Assembly: GCA_046329575.1 (NCBI GenBank)
Contig: JAXLUJ010000016.1
Location: 11,717 to 75,716, forward strand
Length of the DNA stretch: 64,000 bases
Direction of reading: 5' to 3'
From: UBA1941 sp046329575
GTDB taxonomy: Bacteria; Bacteroidota; Bacteroidia; Chitinophagales; LD1
Under the pieces are notes generated by a model. That model was not told the DNA's origin. It did not search any database and was given only the letters and a program-made list of their open reading frames with translations. Below, in pieces: positions 16,233-24,153 of the stretch (its first letter is position 1; every line of letters begins with the position of its first letter). Both the position numbers and the translations under genes were made by a program.

Positions 16233-16305
16233 AGCTCAGTAGTTCATGCGGATAGAACGCGGACCTGCTAAGTCCGAGAGGGGGGTTCGAGTCCCCCTTG
16301 AGATT
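16233..16305 (+). tRNA. tRNA-like gene, anticodon GCT (Ser by code) with a short variable loop
   Basis: The cloverleaf folds as: acceptor 16233-16239 with 16298-16304 (one mismatch, G2-A71, and one G-U), D stem GTTC/GAAC, anticodon stem CGGAC/GTCCG with loop CTGCTAA, a four-base variable loop, and a five-bp G-C T stem with loop TTCGAGT. Total 73 nt. The anticodon is GCT, yet serine tRNAs normally have a long variable arm, and the discriminator here is T. CCA is not encoded. A terminator follows. It may be functional, a recoded tRNA or a decaying copy. Confidence 0.72.
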
Positions 16306-16335
16306 ATTCTCTCCTTTGTTGGAGTCAAAATATAT

Positions 16336-16363
16336 AAGACCACCCAAAATGTGGTCTTTTTTT
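16336..16363 (+). terminator. intrinsic terminator after the tRNA-like gene
   Basis: AAGACCAC (16336-16343) pairs perfectly with GTGGTCTT (16351-16358) around a 7-nt loop and is followed by a T run. The orientation serves the tRNA, not the convergent nuclease gene. Confidence 0.88.
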
Positions 16364-16375
16364 ATTTGATGAAGT

Positions 16376-18082
16376 TTACTTGAAGTTGGCATTTATCTTT
16401 TTGACGAGTTTATAAAATTCTCCAAAATGGTCTTCTCCTGGTTTCGCTGATGACTTAAACTCATCAAGATATTTTCTCTTTAATGTGTTTTGAGCTTCTT
16501 TTTTGTCAGATGAGTTTTCCATCGCTGCATCAACAATGTCTGGATATTTTGTCCGAACTGAATTTTTTATTTCAATTGGTAAAAGGCCTTCTATTAATTT
16601 TTTACCAACTTCGTTTTTCCCAACTGGCAAGAGATTCTTATTTTCAATGAAGCCAATTGATGTCAATGGTTTCTTTACAGAATCATACTTGTCATAATCT
16701 ACTGTAACAACCACATTAGAGAATCGATTTTTAATGAAACTCGTTATAGATGTATTCTTGATTACATCAGCTCCGCCATAAGGATAGATTTCTATGTTTT
16801 TTCTTAGTGCATTGTTTCCGTGTGCAGGGTCTTTTAATAACTCGAAATATTCTTTATCAATTGGTCCTTCCACTAAGACAACATTATTTGAGTCATTGAA
16901 AATAGTGGACTTTAGTGGTCCAAAATCTTCACCGTTTATCCCTAGCGCTAATGCAAAAGGCTCATACCAATTGTCTTCTTCAGTATTAGTAATAACTGAG
17001 CCCTTCTCTTTTGCTTTACTTTTCAAATCTCTATCTACAAGAATGTTTGCTAGTTGGGTTTTGTGGCTTAAAAGATAAGGACTATGTGTTGTAACGATAA
17101 CCTGAATCTTAAATTCATTAGCAAGGTCTTGTAGTATTCGCCCAAATTCTGCTTGAGCAGAAGGATGAAGAAAACTTTCAGGTTCTTCAATTAATACAAT
17201 AGGATAAATCTTTTCTGTTTGATTGGAACTTTCTTGAAACTTACGAGCATTCAGCAAACTCATAAAAATTAATGTTCTGTTCTTTGTTCCGCTGCCCCAT
17301 TCTTCTAAAGAAACATCTACACCTTTTTCCTTTAATGAAATTTCAATTGATTCTCTTTCAAGTTTTAACCCTTGCATCGAAAAGCTAACTTCATATTTGT
17401 CTTCAAGTCTGCCTAGTAAATTCGATAGTTCGTCTTGTTGCTTTTTCAAAGATTTTTGAACTGATTTTAAGACTGTATCGATTTTGTCTGAAATCTCTTT
17501 TTTGTCTTTCTCCGTAATAAAATTGTTTATCGAGTTTTTCTTTACACTAAATGGAGAGAAGGAATCGTTTTCGGTTGAATTATGAAAGACTACGGTCTCA
17601 GATGTTTTTATACGTCTTAAAACTTCTCTTTTTGAAAAGTCTTTTTCAATTTCAATTTCTCCAAACTTAATTTTATAGTCGCTGGAGTTGTCTCGTTTTT
17701 TGTAATAATCTATGCATAAAAGCTCTTTTTGATTTCCTTCATTACCTGTTTCATCTTTCAATATCAAGTCTCTTATGAATTTAAATAGTGAAGAGTCTTC
17801 ATCTTTGTCAAGTTCTAATAAGAGTTTGATGTGAATATCTTCATTTGTGTGTTTCTTCCATTTAGTGAAGTCATTTTTGTAGTTAATGTCACCATAACCA
17901 ATAAGTTCGTCAGGTAACATTCTTACAAAATAACCACTACTAAGTAGATTTCTTATTGCTTTCAAAATGTTGGACTTACCGGCATTATTTTTCCCGCATA
18001 CAGCAGTGTAATAATGACAGAACTTCAATGAAACGTCTTCAAGTGTTCTGTAGTTCTTTACTGTCAATTCTTTGATGAACAT
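16376..18082 (-). CDS. OLD-family ATP-dependent nuclease (ABC ATPase plus TOPRIM)
   Basis: 568 aa. Walker A GKNNAGKS (30-37), a coiled-coil-like middle, ABC-type signature EEWGSGTKNRT (260-270), Walker B IVLIEEPESFLHP (295-307), switch His in VTTHSPYLLS, then a TOPRIM domain with VVLVEGPIDKEYF (Glu405) and VDYDKYD (Asp462, Asp464). This is the overcoming-lysogenization-defect family: DNA nucleases, several of which act in phage defence. No UvrD-like GajB helicase or reverse transcriptase lies beside it, so it looks like a stand-alone class 1 OLD protein. AT content is clearly higher than in the neighbouring core genes, which suggests acquisition. Confidence 0.93.
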   Translation of the reverse strand: MFIKELTVKNYRTLEDVSLKFCHYYTAVCGKNNAGKSNILKAIRNLLSSGYFVRMLPDELIGYGDINYKNDFTKWKKHTNEDIHIKLLLELDKDEDSSLFKFIRDLILKDETGNEGNQKELLCIDYYKKRDNSSDYKIKFGEIEIEKDFSKREVLRRIKTSETVVFHNSTENDSFSPFSVKKNSINNFITEKDKKEISDKIDTVLKSVQKSLKKQQDELSNLLGRLEDKYEVSFSMQGLKLERESIEISLKEKGVDVSLEEWGSGTKNRTLIFMSLLNARKFQESSNQTEKIYPIVLIEEPESFLHPSAQAEFGRILQDLANEFKIQVIVTTHSPYLLSHKTQLANILVDRDLKSKAKEKGSVITNTEEDNWYEPFALALGINGEDFGPLKSTIFNDSNNVVLVEGPIDKEYFELLKDPAHGNNALRKNIEIYPYGGADVIKNTSITSFIKNRFSNVVVTVDYDKYDSVKKPLTSIGFIENKNLLPVGKNEVGKKLIEGLLPIEIKNSVRTKYPDIVDAAMENSSDKKEAQNTLKRKYLDEFKSSAKPGEDHFGEFYKLVKKINANFK

Positions 18083-18104
18083 ATTTTTGTCGTTTTACTT
18101 GTTG

Positions 18105-18275
18105 TCGTTTTATGCTTGCAGTTAACGGTTTACGTATTGGCGATGGTGGGGCATTTGGAAAACGTCAGCCCAACATTTGCACAAATACCCAATAGAATTA
18201 CAAATGTTGAGTTTACAACTGTCAGCCCCACTATTGCCAATACGATGTTAGCGGCTGGGCTATTGTCTGTCGAAA
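18105..18275. repeat. long imperfect inverted repeat between accessory genes
   Basis: The left arm GTTAACGGTTTACGTATTGG, then CGATGGTGGGGC, pairs with the right arm GCCCCACTATTGCCAATACG followed by ATGTTAGCGG. A second pair (AACATTTG and CAAATGTTGAG) lies inside. This can fold as a long bulged hairpin, like recombination-site hairpins, but core sequences do not match the integron attC consensus. It separates the OLD gene from the next cassette-like gene. Confidence 0.7.
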
Positions 18276-18293
18276 TTGTAGTTTTCATATTTG

Positions 18294-18806
18294 TCAGCAC
18301 CAGTTTTTAATTTTTTCAAGTTGAGTTGTCTGTTCGATGGTCAGTCCTTTTAATGTTATGTCAGTTTTATAATGCTTGTATTTTGGGTCGGTCAGTTTAA
18401 TATCTACTTCTCCTTTTACAATTTGTTTAAATGTTATTCGGTCTGGTTTGTAAGTGTCAAGATATTTAAAGATGTTTTTTGTTGTTGCAATGTCAGAGGT
18501 CAGCAAAACAGGAGCAAAGAAAACTTTGAAAACAAAATCTTGTCTGCGAACAATTGCAAGGTAGTTGTCAAACAAATAAAGGTCGCAACGATTGTTTGGA
18601 TAGATATATGTCTTTAGTCCGCTTGTTTCCGAGTAACGAAGTTTTATGTTTTGGAAAACGGTCGGTTTTAATCTGCCTGCTTGTCCAATAAATTTATCTA
18701 TTGCTGTCCGTTTCCGCTTATTGTAAGAAGCTAGAAATATATAAAGTCCCACCAAAGCGATGAAAATAAAAGTTGCAAAGAATGTCAAGATACTTACTAT
18801 GGGCAT
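18294..18806 (-). CDS. hypothetical membrane-anchored protein
   Basis: 170 aa. One N-terminal membrane segment (about 5-28, rich in Ile, Phe and Leu) is followed by basic residues NKRKR and a soluble domain of alternating beta strands (KLRYSETSGLKTYIYP, CDLYLFDNYLAIVRR). The pattern resembles a PH-like or similar beta-rich cytosolic domain, but I cannot assign it. AT-rich like the OLD gene, and bounded by inverted-repeat elements at both ends, so it seems to be part of the same acquired segment. Confidence 0.75.
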   Translation of the reverse strand: MPIVSILTFFATFIFIALVGLYIFLASYNKRKRTAIDKFIGQAGRLKPTVFQNIKLRYSETSGLKTYIYPNNRCDLYLFDNYLAIVRRQDFVFKVFFAPVLLTSDIATTKNIFKYLDTYKPDRITFKQIVKGEVDIKLTDPKYKHYKTDITLKGLTIEQTTQLEKIKNWC

Positions 18807-18879
18807 TTTATTATCTGTCGTTAATTGTCTATTTTTTTGTCAGTCATTTTAGTTGTTAGTTGGTCTTCAAGCCTTGCCG

Positions 18880-19006
18880 CTAACTCCCAGCTTTACGCAA
18901 CTCTATTGCGTAAAGCCAGCTGTTAAAATTTAATAAGTGTATGATTGTGAGCGTTTTGTTAATCAACCAATTCTGCTTTACGCATTGCGCAAAGCAGATT
19001 GTTAAT
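18880..19006. repeat. pair of hairpin elements with TTTACGCAA/TTGCGTAAA arms
   Basis: First hairpin 18891-18919: AGCTTTACGCAA pairs with TTGCGTAAAGC around CTCTA, within CTAACTCCC...GCTGTTA. Second hairpin 18971-18999: TCTGCTTTACGCA with TGCGCAAAGCAGA. They share the CTTTACGC word and mark the right edge of the AT-rich accessory segment. Confidence 0.7.
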
Positions 19007-19161
19007 GATTTAATAGCATCATCTACAGGAAACGGCCTGGGGGTGCGGGGTTTGGCGGTGGCGGTGAGCATAGCGTTTAGTATTTGATCAGATTGCTTGA
19101 GCAGCCTAATGGGTTGATTGAGAATTTAAAGCTAGAATTTTTTTTGGATTGGGGAAGTGGG

Positions 19162-19330
19162 GAGGAGGTGCAAGTTATGAGCTATGAGCTATGAGCTGCG
19201 AGCTATGAGTTATGAGCGGCGAGCTATGAGCTATGAGCTGCGAGTTATGAGCTATGAGTTGTGAGTGATGAGCTTTGAGTGGCGAGTGATGAGCTGTGAG
19301 TAATGAGCTTTGAGGGTAAGGAAGAATCTG
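19162..19330. repeat. 7-bp tandem array, unit GAGCTAT
   Basis: Successive heptads GAGCTAT, GAGCTGC, GAGTTAT, GAGCGGC and similar variants run for about 165 bp. The same family recurs near 21.5-22.1, 29.86, 45.9 and 59.0 kb. Confidence 0.93.
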
Positions 19331-19532
19331 AATTTGGGGTTTGGGGAGGTGGTTGGGTTTCTTTTTCTGGCAGCTATTAGTAGAGGCTTCTTTTTAAAAA
19401 TGGGAGTAAGTAATAAGCTATGTTTGGGGCAGGGTGAGGTAGGAGGGTAGGAGGCGGGTAGCTATGGTATTCAGGGATGGTGGCTGCCGGGTTATAGGTT
19501 TCTTAAGAAATGAAGACCTAGGTGAGGCATAC

Positions 19533-19655
19533 GCGTGAGCGACCGCAGCGGAAAGCGTTTTTTTGCGATGTCTTCGGTTTGGGTGAAGTAGTACCTAATT
19601 CCGCAAAAAAACCTTGGGAGCGTAGGGCGCGACCCGAAACCCGCATCGGGCACGG
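19533..19655. repeat. modular interspersed element, class C core (diverged copy)
   Basis: GACCGCAGCGGAAAGCG leads to TTTTTTTGCG; the other side has CCGCAAAAAAACC and then GGGAGCGTAGGGCGCGACC. This is the layout of the class C copies (CTTTTTGCGCGG facing CCGCGCAAAAAG) with substitutions. Nothing gene-like is seen from 19010 to 20035 apart from repeats. Confidence 0.65.
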
Positions 19656-19702
19656 TTGGGTTATTGGTGCCTTTTACAGCGGGTTGAGGGACACGCCATA
19701 GG

Positions 19703-19905
19703 AGACAATTACGAGTTATAAATTACGAATTACGAGATTGGGGAATCAATTACGAATTAATAATTACGAATTACGAAGAGGGGAGAATCAATTACGAATT
19801 ACAAATTACGAATTACGGGGTTTAGGCTTGTAGCTGATGACTTGCGTCTTGCGACTTGCGACTTGTGTCTTGCGTCTTGCGTCTTGTGTCTTCGTCCTGC
19901 GACCC
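19703..19905. repeat. ATTACGA heptad blocks followed by a CTTGCGT tandem array
   Basis: 19703-19818 holds four clusters of ATTACGA heptads in one orientation. 19828-19900 is a 7-bp array of CTTGCGT/CTTGCGA, the complement of the CAAGACG-type family found downstream of porV. Confidence 0.92.
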
Positions 19906-20035
19906 CGCAACCCTTTGGCTTCGCCTGCCGTCTTAGAGTTGCAGATTGTCCGTTTTCTGCTATATTTGCCATACATCAGTTCTGAATGATCCAATTCTAC
20001 ATTTAGTATTTTTCGAACACTAATTGTTATTCAAC

Positions 20036-21430
20036 ATGTATTTTTCCAGCAGGCGTTTAGCGGCTGTCGTTCTGACAACCGTTACAGCAGTGTCTTCTTT
20101 TGCTCAATCCAGCGATAAAGTCACCTTCAATCCTAACCTTATCAATACCGTTACCACGGCATTGCCTTTCCTCCGTATTGTGAACGATACGCGGTCGGGT
20201 GGTATGGGTGATGTGGGTATCGCCATCGATCCGGATGCGAACGGGGCGCAACTGAATGGGGCAAAAATGGCCTTTATTGATAAGGATTATGGTTTTGGTT
20301 TGTCTTTCACGCCATGGCTGAAACAATTGGTAAACGATATTTACCTGGCGCAGTTTACGGGTTACTACCGCATCAAAAAGGTGCAAACGATTCATGTGGG
20401 TTTCCGCTATTTTTCTTTGGGAAACATTCAATTCACTAACGATCAGGGCGACCCTACGATTCAGGTGCGCCCGAATGAACTGGCGGTGGATGCGGGCTAT
20501 GCGCGGCGTTTGGGAAAGATTGTTTCGGTAGGGTTAACGCTGCGTTTTGCGTATAGCAACATTGCTCCGGGGGGTATTCCGGGTCCGGGTGGTGAGGTGA
20601 TTAAACCGGCATTGGCGGGGGCTGCGGATATTTCGGTAATGGTGAACAAAACGTTTACTTCAAAAACGAATCCGATGACGCATGAACTGAAGTTTGGCTT
20701 GTGCTTCTCGAATCTGGGTAATAAAGTGACGTATTCGGCCAATAATGTGAAAGACTACATTCCTGCGAATTTGGGTATTGGTTTAGGGTATGTTTTGAAC
20801 GTAGATAAGAATAACTCGATTGGTATTTATGCTGATTTCAACAAATTGCTGGTGCCTACGCCAATTCCAAGAGATTATTATTTGGATAAAGCCGGGAATA
20901 AGCGTCCGCAATATTTTGCAGAGAACGACCCGAATGTTTTAGATTATCGGGAATGGTCGTCGGTAAAAGCGATTTTCAAATCGTTTGCCGATGCGCCGGG
21001 CGGCGCCAAGGAGGAGTTCCGCGAGATTACAACCGGCATTGGCGCGGAGTATTGGTTCCGCAAGATGTTTGCGGTGAGGGCGGGTTATTTTTACGAGCAT
21101 CCTACGAAGGGCAATCGTCAGTTTGTGAGTGTAGGGGCTTCGGTAAAGTATAGTGTAGCCGGTTTGCATTTATCGTATTTGGTGCCTACATCGAACTTGC
21201 GCAATCCGTTGGACAACACATTTCGTTTGTCGCTCACTTTTGATTTCACGAAGGGGCAGTTTGCGAAGAAGGCTGATGACGGAGCGGTTCAGGGGTCGAG
21301 TGTAGTGCCTGTTGCGGAGCCGGTTCAGAAATCGCGCCGTGCGAAGAACATCAGCGGATCGCAGAAGGCGGATCCGGTGGGTTCGGATCCGAATGGGACG
21401 GTAGAGCCGCCGATTCCTACGAAGGAGTAG
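20036..21430 (+). CDS. porV: type IX secretion outer-membrane protein PorV (LptO)
   Basis: 464 aa from the ATG at 20036; a TTG at 20024 would add four residues. Cleavable signal peptide (RRLAAVVLTTVTAVSSFAQ). The block TTALPFLRIVNDTRSGGMGDVGIA, with the GGMGDVG turn, followed by alternating amphipathic strands and a long C-terminal barrel, is typical of PorV of the FadL-like family. PorV shuttles substrates from the SprA translocon to the attachment complex and binds C-terminal signals. The last 50 residues are Ser/Pro/Gly-rich and probably disordered. It is isolated from other por/gld genes. Two likely cargo proteins occur in this window (27243 and 62489). Confidence 0.92.
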   Translation: MYFSSRRLAAVVLTTVTAVSSFAQSSDKVTFNPNLINTVTTALPFLRIVNDTRSGGMGDVGIAIDPDANGAQLNGAKMAFIDKDYGFGLSFTPWLKQLVNDIYLAQFTGYYRIKKVQTIHVGFRYFSLGNIQFTNDQGDPTIQVRPNELAVDAGYARRLGKIVSVGLTLRFAYSNIAPGGIPGPGGEVIKPALAGAADISVMVNKTFTSKTNPMTHELKFGLCFSNLGNKVTYSANNVKDYIPANLGIGLGYVLNVDKNNSIGIYADFNKLLVPTPIPRDYYLDKAGNKRPQYFAENDPNVLDYREWSSVKAIFKSFADAPGGAKEEFREITTGIGAEYWFRKMFAVRAGYFYEHPTKGNRQFVSVGASVKYSVAGLHLSYLVPTSNLRNPLDNTFRLSLTFDFTKGQFAKKADDGAVQGSSVVPVAEPVQKSRRAKNISGSQKADPVGSDPNGTVEPPIPTKE

Positions 21431-22215
21431 GGGGAAGACGCAAGGCGCAAGACGCAAGTAGAGAGCGGAGAGCAGCGAGCTATGAGCTATGAGCTGTGAG
21501 CTGTGAGCTGTGAGGAGTGCATGACTAATTATTGCTTTGGTAGCTTTCAGACACAAGACGCAAGTAGCAAGTAGAGAGGGGTGAGCGGAGAGCGGCGAGC
21601 TTCGAGCTATGAGCTGTGAGTTGCGCGAGACACAAGACACAAGATGCAAGTCGCAAGATGCAAGTAGCAAGTAGAGAGCAGTGAGCTATGAGCTTCGAGC
21701 TATGAGCTGCGAGGTGAAGGATGTCTGATTATTGCTGTAGTAGCTTTAAGACACAAGACGCAAGACGCAAGACGCAAGATGCAAGACACAAGACGCAAGA
21801 CGCAAGACGCAAGACGCAAGTCGCAAGATGCAAGTAGCAAGTAGAGAGGGGTGAGCTATGAGCTTCGAGCTATGAGCTGCGAGGTGAAGGATGTCTGATT
21901 ATTGCTGTAGTAGCTTTAAGACACAAGACACAAGACACAAGACACAAGACGCAAGTAGCAAGTAGAGAGGGGTGAGCTATGAGCTTCGAGCTATGAGCTG
22001 CGAGGTGAAGGATGTCTGATTATTGCTGTAGTAGCTTTAAGACACAAGACACAAGATGCAAGTCGCAAGATGCAAGTAGCAAGTAGAGAGCTATGAGCTG
22101 TGAGTTTAGAGCTGTGAGCTTCGAGCTATTTTACTTAATACTTGCTACTAACGACTAACTACTAACGACTAACTACTTGCTACTTGCTACTAACGACTAA
22201 CTACTTGCAACTAAG
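21431..22215. repeat. compound array of 7-bp repeats with a higher-order unit
   Basis: Alternating blocks of CAAGACG/CAAGTAG heptads and GAGCTAT/GAGCTGC heptads. A larger unit, holding GAAGGATGTCTGATTATTGC then TGTAGTAGCTTTAAGACACA, recurs near 21.70, 21.88 and 22.00 kb with a relative near 21.51. The end, 22130-22210, is a third heptad family (ACTAACG and CTACTTG). No gene is visible. Confidence 0.95.
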
Positions 22216-22219
22216 CCTC

Positions 22220-22669
22220 TCACTTTTCATTCCGCTTCTTTGCGAAAAAGTTCGACATCAATGCGCCGCATTCCTCTTGTAGAATGCCGCCAACAATTTC
22301 AGTTTTTGGGTGAAACATTTCTTTACCGAAGCGCGAGAATCCGGCTTTGGGATCGGCAGCGCCGTACACCACGCGGCCTACGCGGGCCCAGCGCAAAGCG
22401 GCGGCGCACATGGGACAGGGTTCTACGGTCACGTATAATGTACAATCTTCCAGAAATTTGGCGCCCATGTAATTAGAGGCGGCTGTGAGGGCGATCATTT
22501 CGGCATGGGCAGTTACATCGCACAACTTTTCTACCTGATTCCAGCCCTTGGCAATAATCTTGCCGTTGGCAGTTATCAACGCTCCTATCGGCACTTCATC
22601 GGCATCAAAAGCATACTGCGCATCTTTCAGCGCCAGCCGCATAAAATTCTCATCGTCCTTCCGGTTCAT
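22220..22669 (-). CDS. tadA: tRNA-specific adenosine deaminase
   Basis: 149 aa. Zinc ligands and catalytic Glu appear as THE TAHAEM motif (His55, Glu57) and PCPMC (Cys85, Cys88), spaced as in TadA; GALITANG and YVTVEPCPMC match the nucleoside-deaminase fold. TadA converts the wobble adenosine of tRNA-Arg(ACG) to inosine; a guanine deaminase role is less likely. Its start overlaps the end of the upstream flippase-like gene by 20 bp, suggesting coupled translation. Confidence 0.93.
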   Translation of the reverse strand: MNRKDDENFMRLALKDAQYAFDADEVPIGALITANGKIIAKGWNQVEKLCDVTAHAEMIALTAASNYMGAKFLEDCTLYVTVEPCPMCAAALRWARVGRVVYGAADPKAGFSRFGKEMFHPKTEIVGGILQEECGALMSNFFAKKRNEK

Positions 22670-23579
22670 CGCGCCAATTTAAAATGAAAAAATATCCGGC
22701 AATAGCGGGCAATAGCAAATTGATACACCATAGCAGAAAAGGCGCCGTAGCCACTGCAGCGGGGTTGCCTTGCGGAAATAGCAATAACGCCATTCCCCCG
22801 CGCGTAACCACATCGGCCATGGGCGAAAGCGGCGAAACCGATTGCATTGCCAGCAATACGGCCACGGCAGCAAATAATTCTACAGGGGCATGGGTAATAC
22901 CGGCCATGCGGAACAGCAAGGCGTACTGACATAAATAAATACCATAGCGGAAGGCGCTGAGGCTAAGAATTTTTATGCGCTCAACGCCTGTGGGCAAGCG
23001 GGTTTCAGGAATAGATACGGCCGGGAAAAATCGAAGAAGGGTGGTGAATTTTTCGAAGAAAAAAAAGAGCAGCAGCAAACCCACGGCAAAAGTAGTAAGC
23101 AAGGGAGCGGCAAATGTGGAAGGAATGTTTTTCACTGAAACATTCATAAAGGGCAACATTGCCAATGCCACGGCAAAAGTGACGAAGCTTTGTGCGAGGC
23201 CGCCGAGCGCGCTTAAGTACAGCGAGGGAATGCGTAAGGGTTGCGGTAATAACAAAGCGCGGCCGGCGAATTCGCCAATGCGCGCTGGTGATGCAAAGCC
23301 GGTAGAAACACCGCCTAATACTGACGCGCCTGCTTGCCGGAAACTCACACTGCCGCTGTGTTCCAGTAATAATTTCCATTTGAGCATCTCCACCAGCCAG
23401 TTGAGTGGCATCAGCAGCATCACCATCAGCAGCCAACGATAGTGTTGCTGCCAAATTTGAACAAAGTGCTGCCATTGCAGTGTTATAGGGGCGTTTTGAA
23501 AACGCTGCCAAATCACAACAGCCATCCAAAAGAAAATGGCTACTTTCGAAAAGTTGATCAGCAAATTCCACTTCTTCAT
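22650..23579 (-). CDS. LPG synthase-type transmembrane (UPF0104) protein
   Basis: 309 aa with about eight membrane segments, start ATG at 23579 (an in-frame ATG at 23600 is an alternative). The blocks VLGGVSTGFASPARIGEFAGR and LSPLSPMADVVTRGGMALLL are characteristic of the lysylphosphatidylglycerol synthetase transmembrane family, in which this domain acts as a lipid flippase or of unknown role. No catalytic synthetase domain is attached. It is divergent from ruvC, with 15 bp between the two starts, and runs into tadA. Confidence 0.88.
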   Translation of the reverse strand: MKKWNLLINFSKVAIFFWMAVVIWQRFQNAPITLQWQHFVQIWQQHYRWLLMVMLLMPLNWLVEMLKWKLLLEHSGSVSFRQAGASVLGGVSTGFASPARIGEFAGRALLLPQPLRIPSLYLSALGGLAQSFVTFAVALAMLPFMNVSVKNIPSTFAAPLLTTFAVGLLLLFFFFEKFTTLLRFFPAVSIPETRLPTGVERIKILSLSAFRYGIYLCQYALLFRMAGITHAPVELFAAVAVLLAMQSVSPLSPMADVVTRGGMALLLFPQGNPAAVATAPFLLWCINLLLPAIAGYFFILNWRDEPEGR

Positions 23580-23594
23580 AGGCAGCGTTCTAAA

Positions 23595-24152
23595 GTGCAA
23601 AAAGTTTCGAAACCACGCATCATTTTAGGCATCGACCCCGGCACAGTGGTACTGGGTTATGGTGTAATTGAAGTATCCGGCAACCAGTTGAAACTGGTGA
23701 GCATGGGTGTGGTTCAATTATCCAAGCATGAAGATCCGCTGCAGCGTTTAAAAATTATTGCTGAAAAAGTAAAAGGATTGGTAGAACAATATCATCCGGA
23801 ATGCTGTGCCATCGAAGCGCCTTTTTTTGGGAAGAATGTGCAAAGTATGCTGAAACTGGGCCGCGCGCAAGGTGTGGCTATTGCAACGTTGTTGTTGGAA
23901 GACGTTAGTGTTACGGAATATTCGCCTAAAAAAATCAAGCAAAGCATTACCGGCAATGGCAATGCTTCAAAAGAACAGGTAGCACTGATGTTGCAGCAGT
24001 TGTGCCACTTTTCGATGCAGCCAAAATTTTTGGATGCCACGGATGGATTAGCCGCAGCGGTGTGTCATCATTTTCAAAATGGCAATGCAGTAGCTTCAGG
24101 GAAAAAATATTCAGGATGGGCAGATTTCGCTAAGGCGAAGGGCCACATTTAA
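23595..24152 (+). CDS. ruvC: Holliday junction resolvase RuvC
   Basis: 185 aa using the GTG at 23595, which puts the first catalytic motif ILGIDPG (Asp14) where RuvC proteins have it; upstream codons of the same frame run antisense through the neighbouring gene. Further acidic residues: Glu74 in AIEAPFFGKNVQS and the Asp pair in FLDATDGLAAAVCHH. RuvC is a dimeric endonuclease resolving four-way junctions with RuvAB. Length is normal. Downstream dapA is convergent with a 1-bp gap. Confidence 0.96.
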   Translation: MQKVSKPRIILGIDPGTVVLGYGVIEVSGNQLKLVSMGVVQLSKHEDPLQRLKIIAEKVKGLVEQYHPECCAIEAPFFGKNVQSMLKLGRAQGVAIATLLLEDVSVTEYSPKKIKQSITGNGNASKEQVALMLQQLCHFSMQPKFLDATDGLAAAVCHHFQNGNAVASGKKYSGWADFAKAKGHI

Positions 24153-24153
24153 A

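Noticed and set aside
18105..18275. Integron attC site
   Set aside because: Hairpin shape is similar but the core words (GTTAACG, GTTAGCG) do not match GTTRRRY, and no integrase is in the window.
16376..18806. Gabija defence system
   Set aside because: The GajA-like OLD nuclease is present but no UvrD-type GajB helicase is next to it.
23442..23594. Upstream extension of ruvC
   Set aside because: Antisense to the divergent membrane-protein gene and without family support; the GTG at 23595 fits RuvC length.
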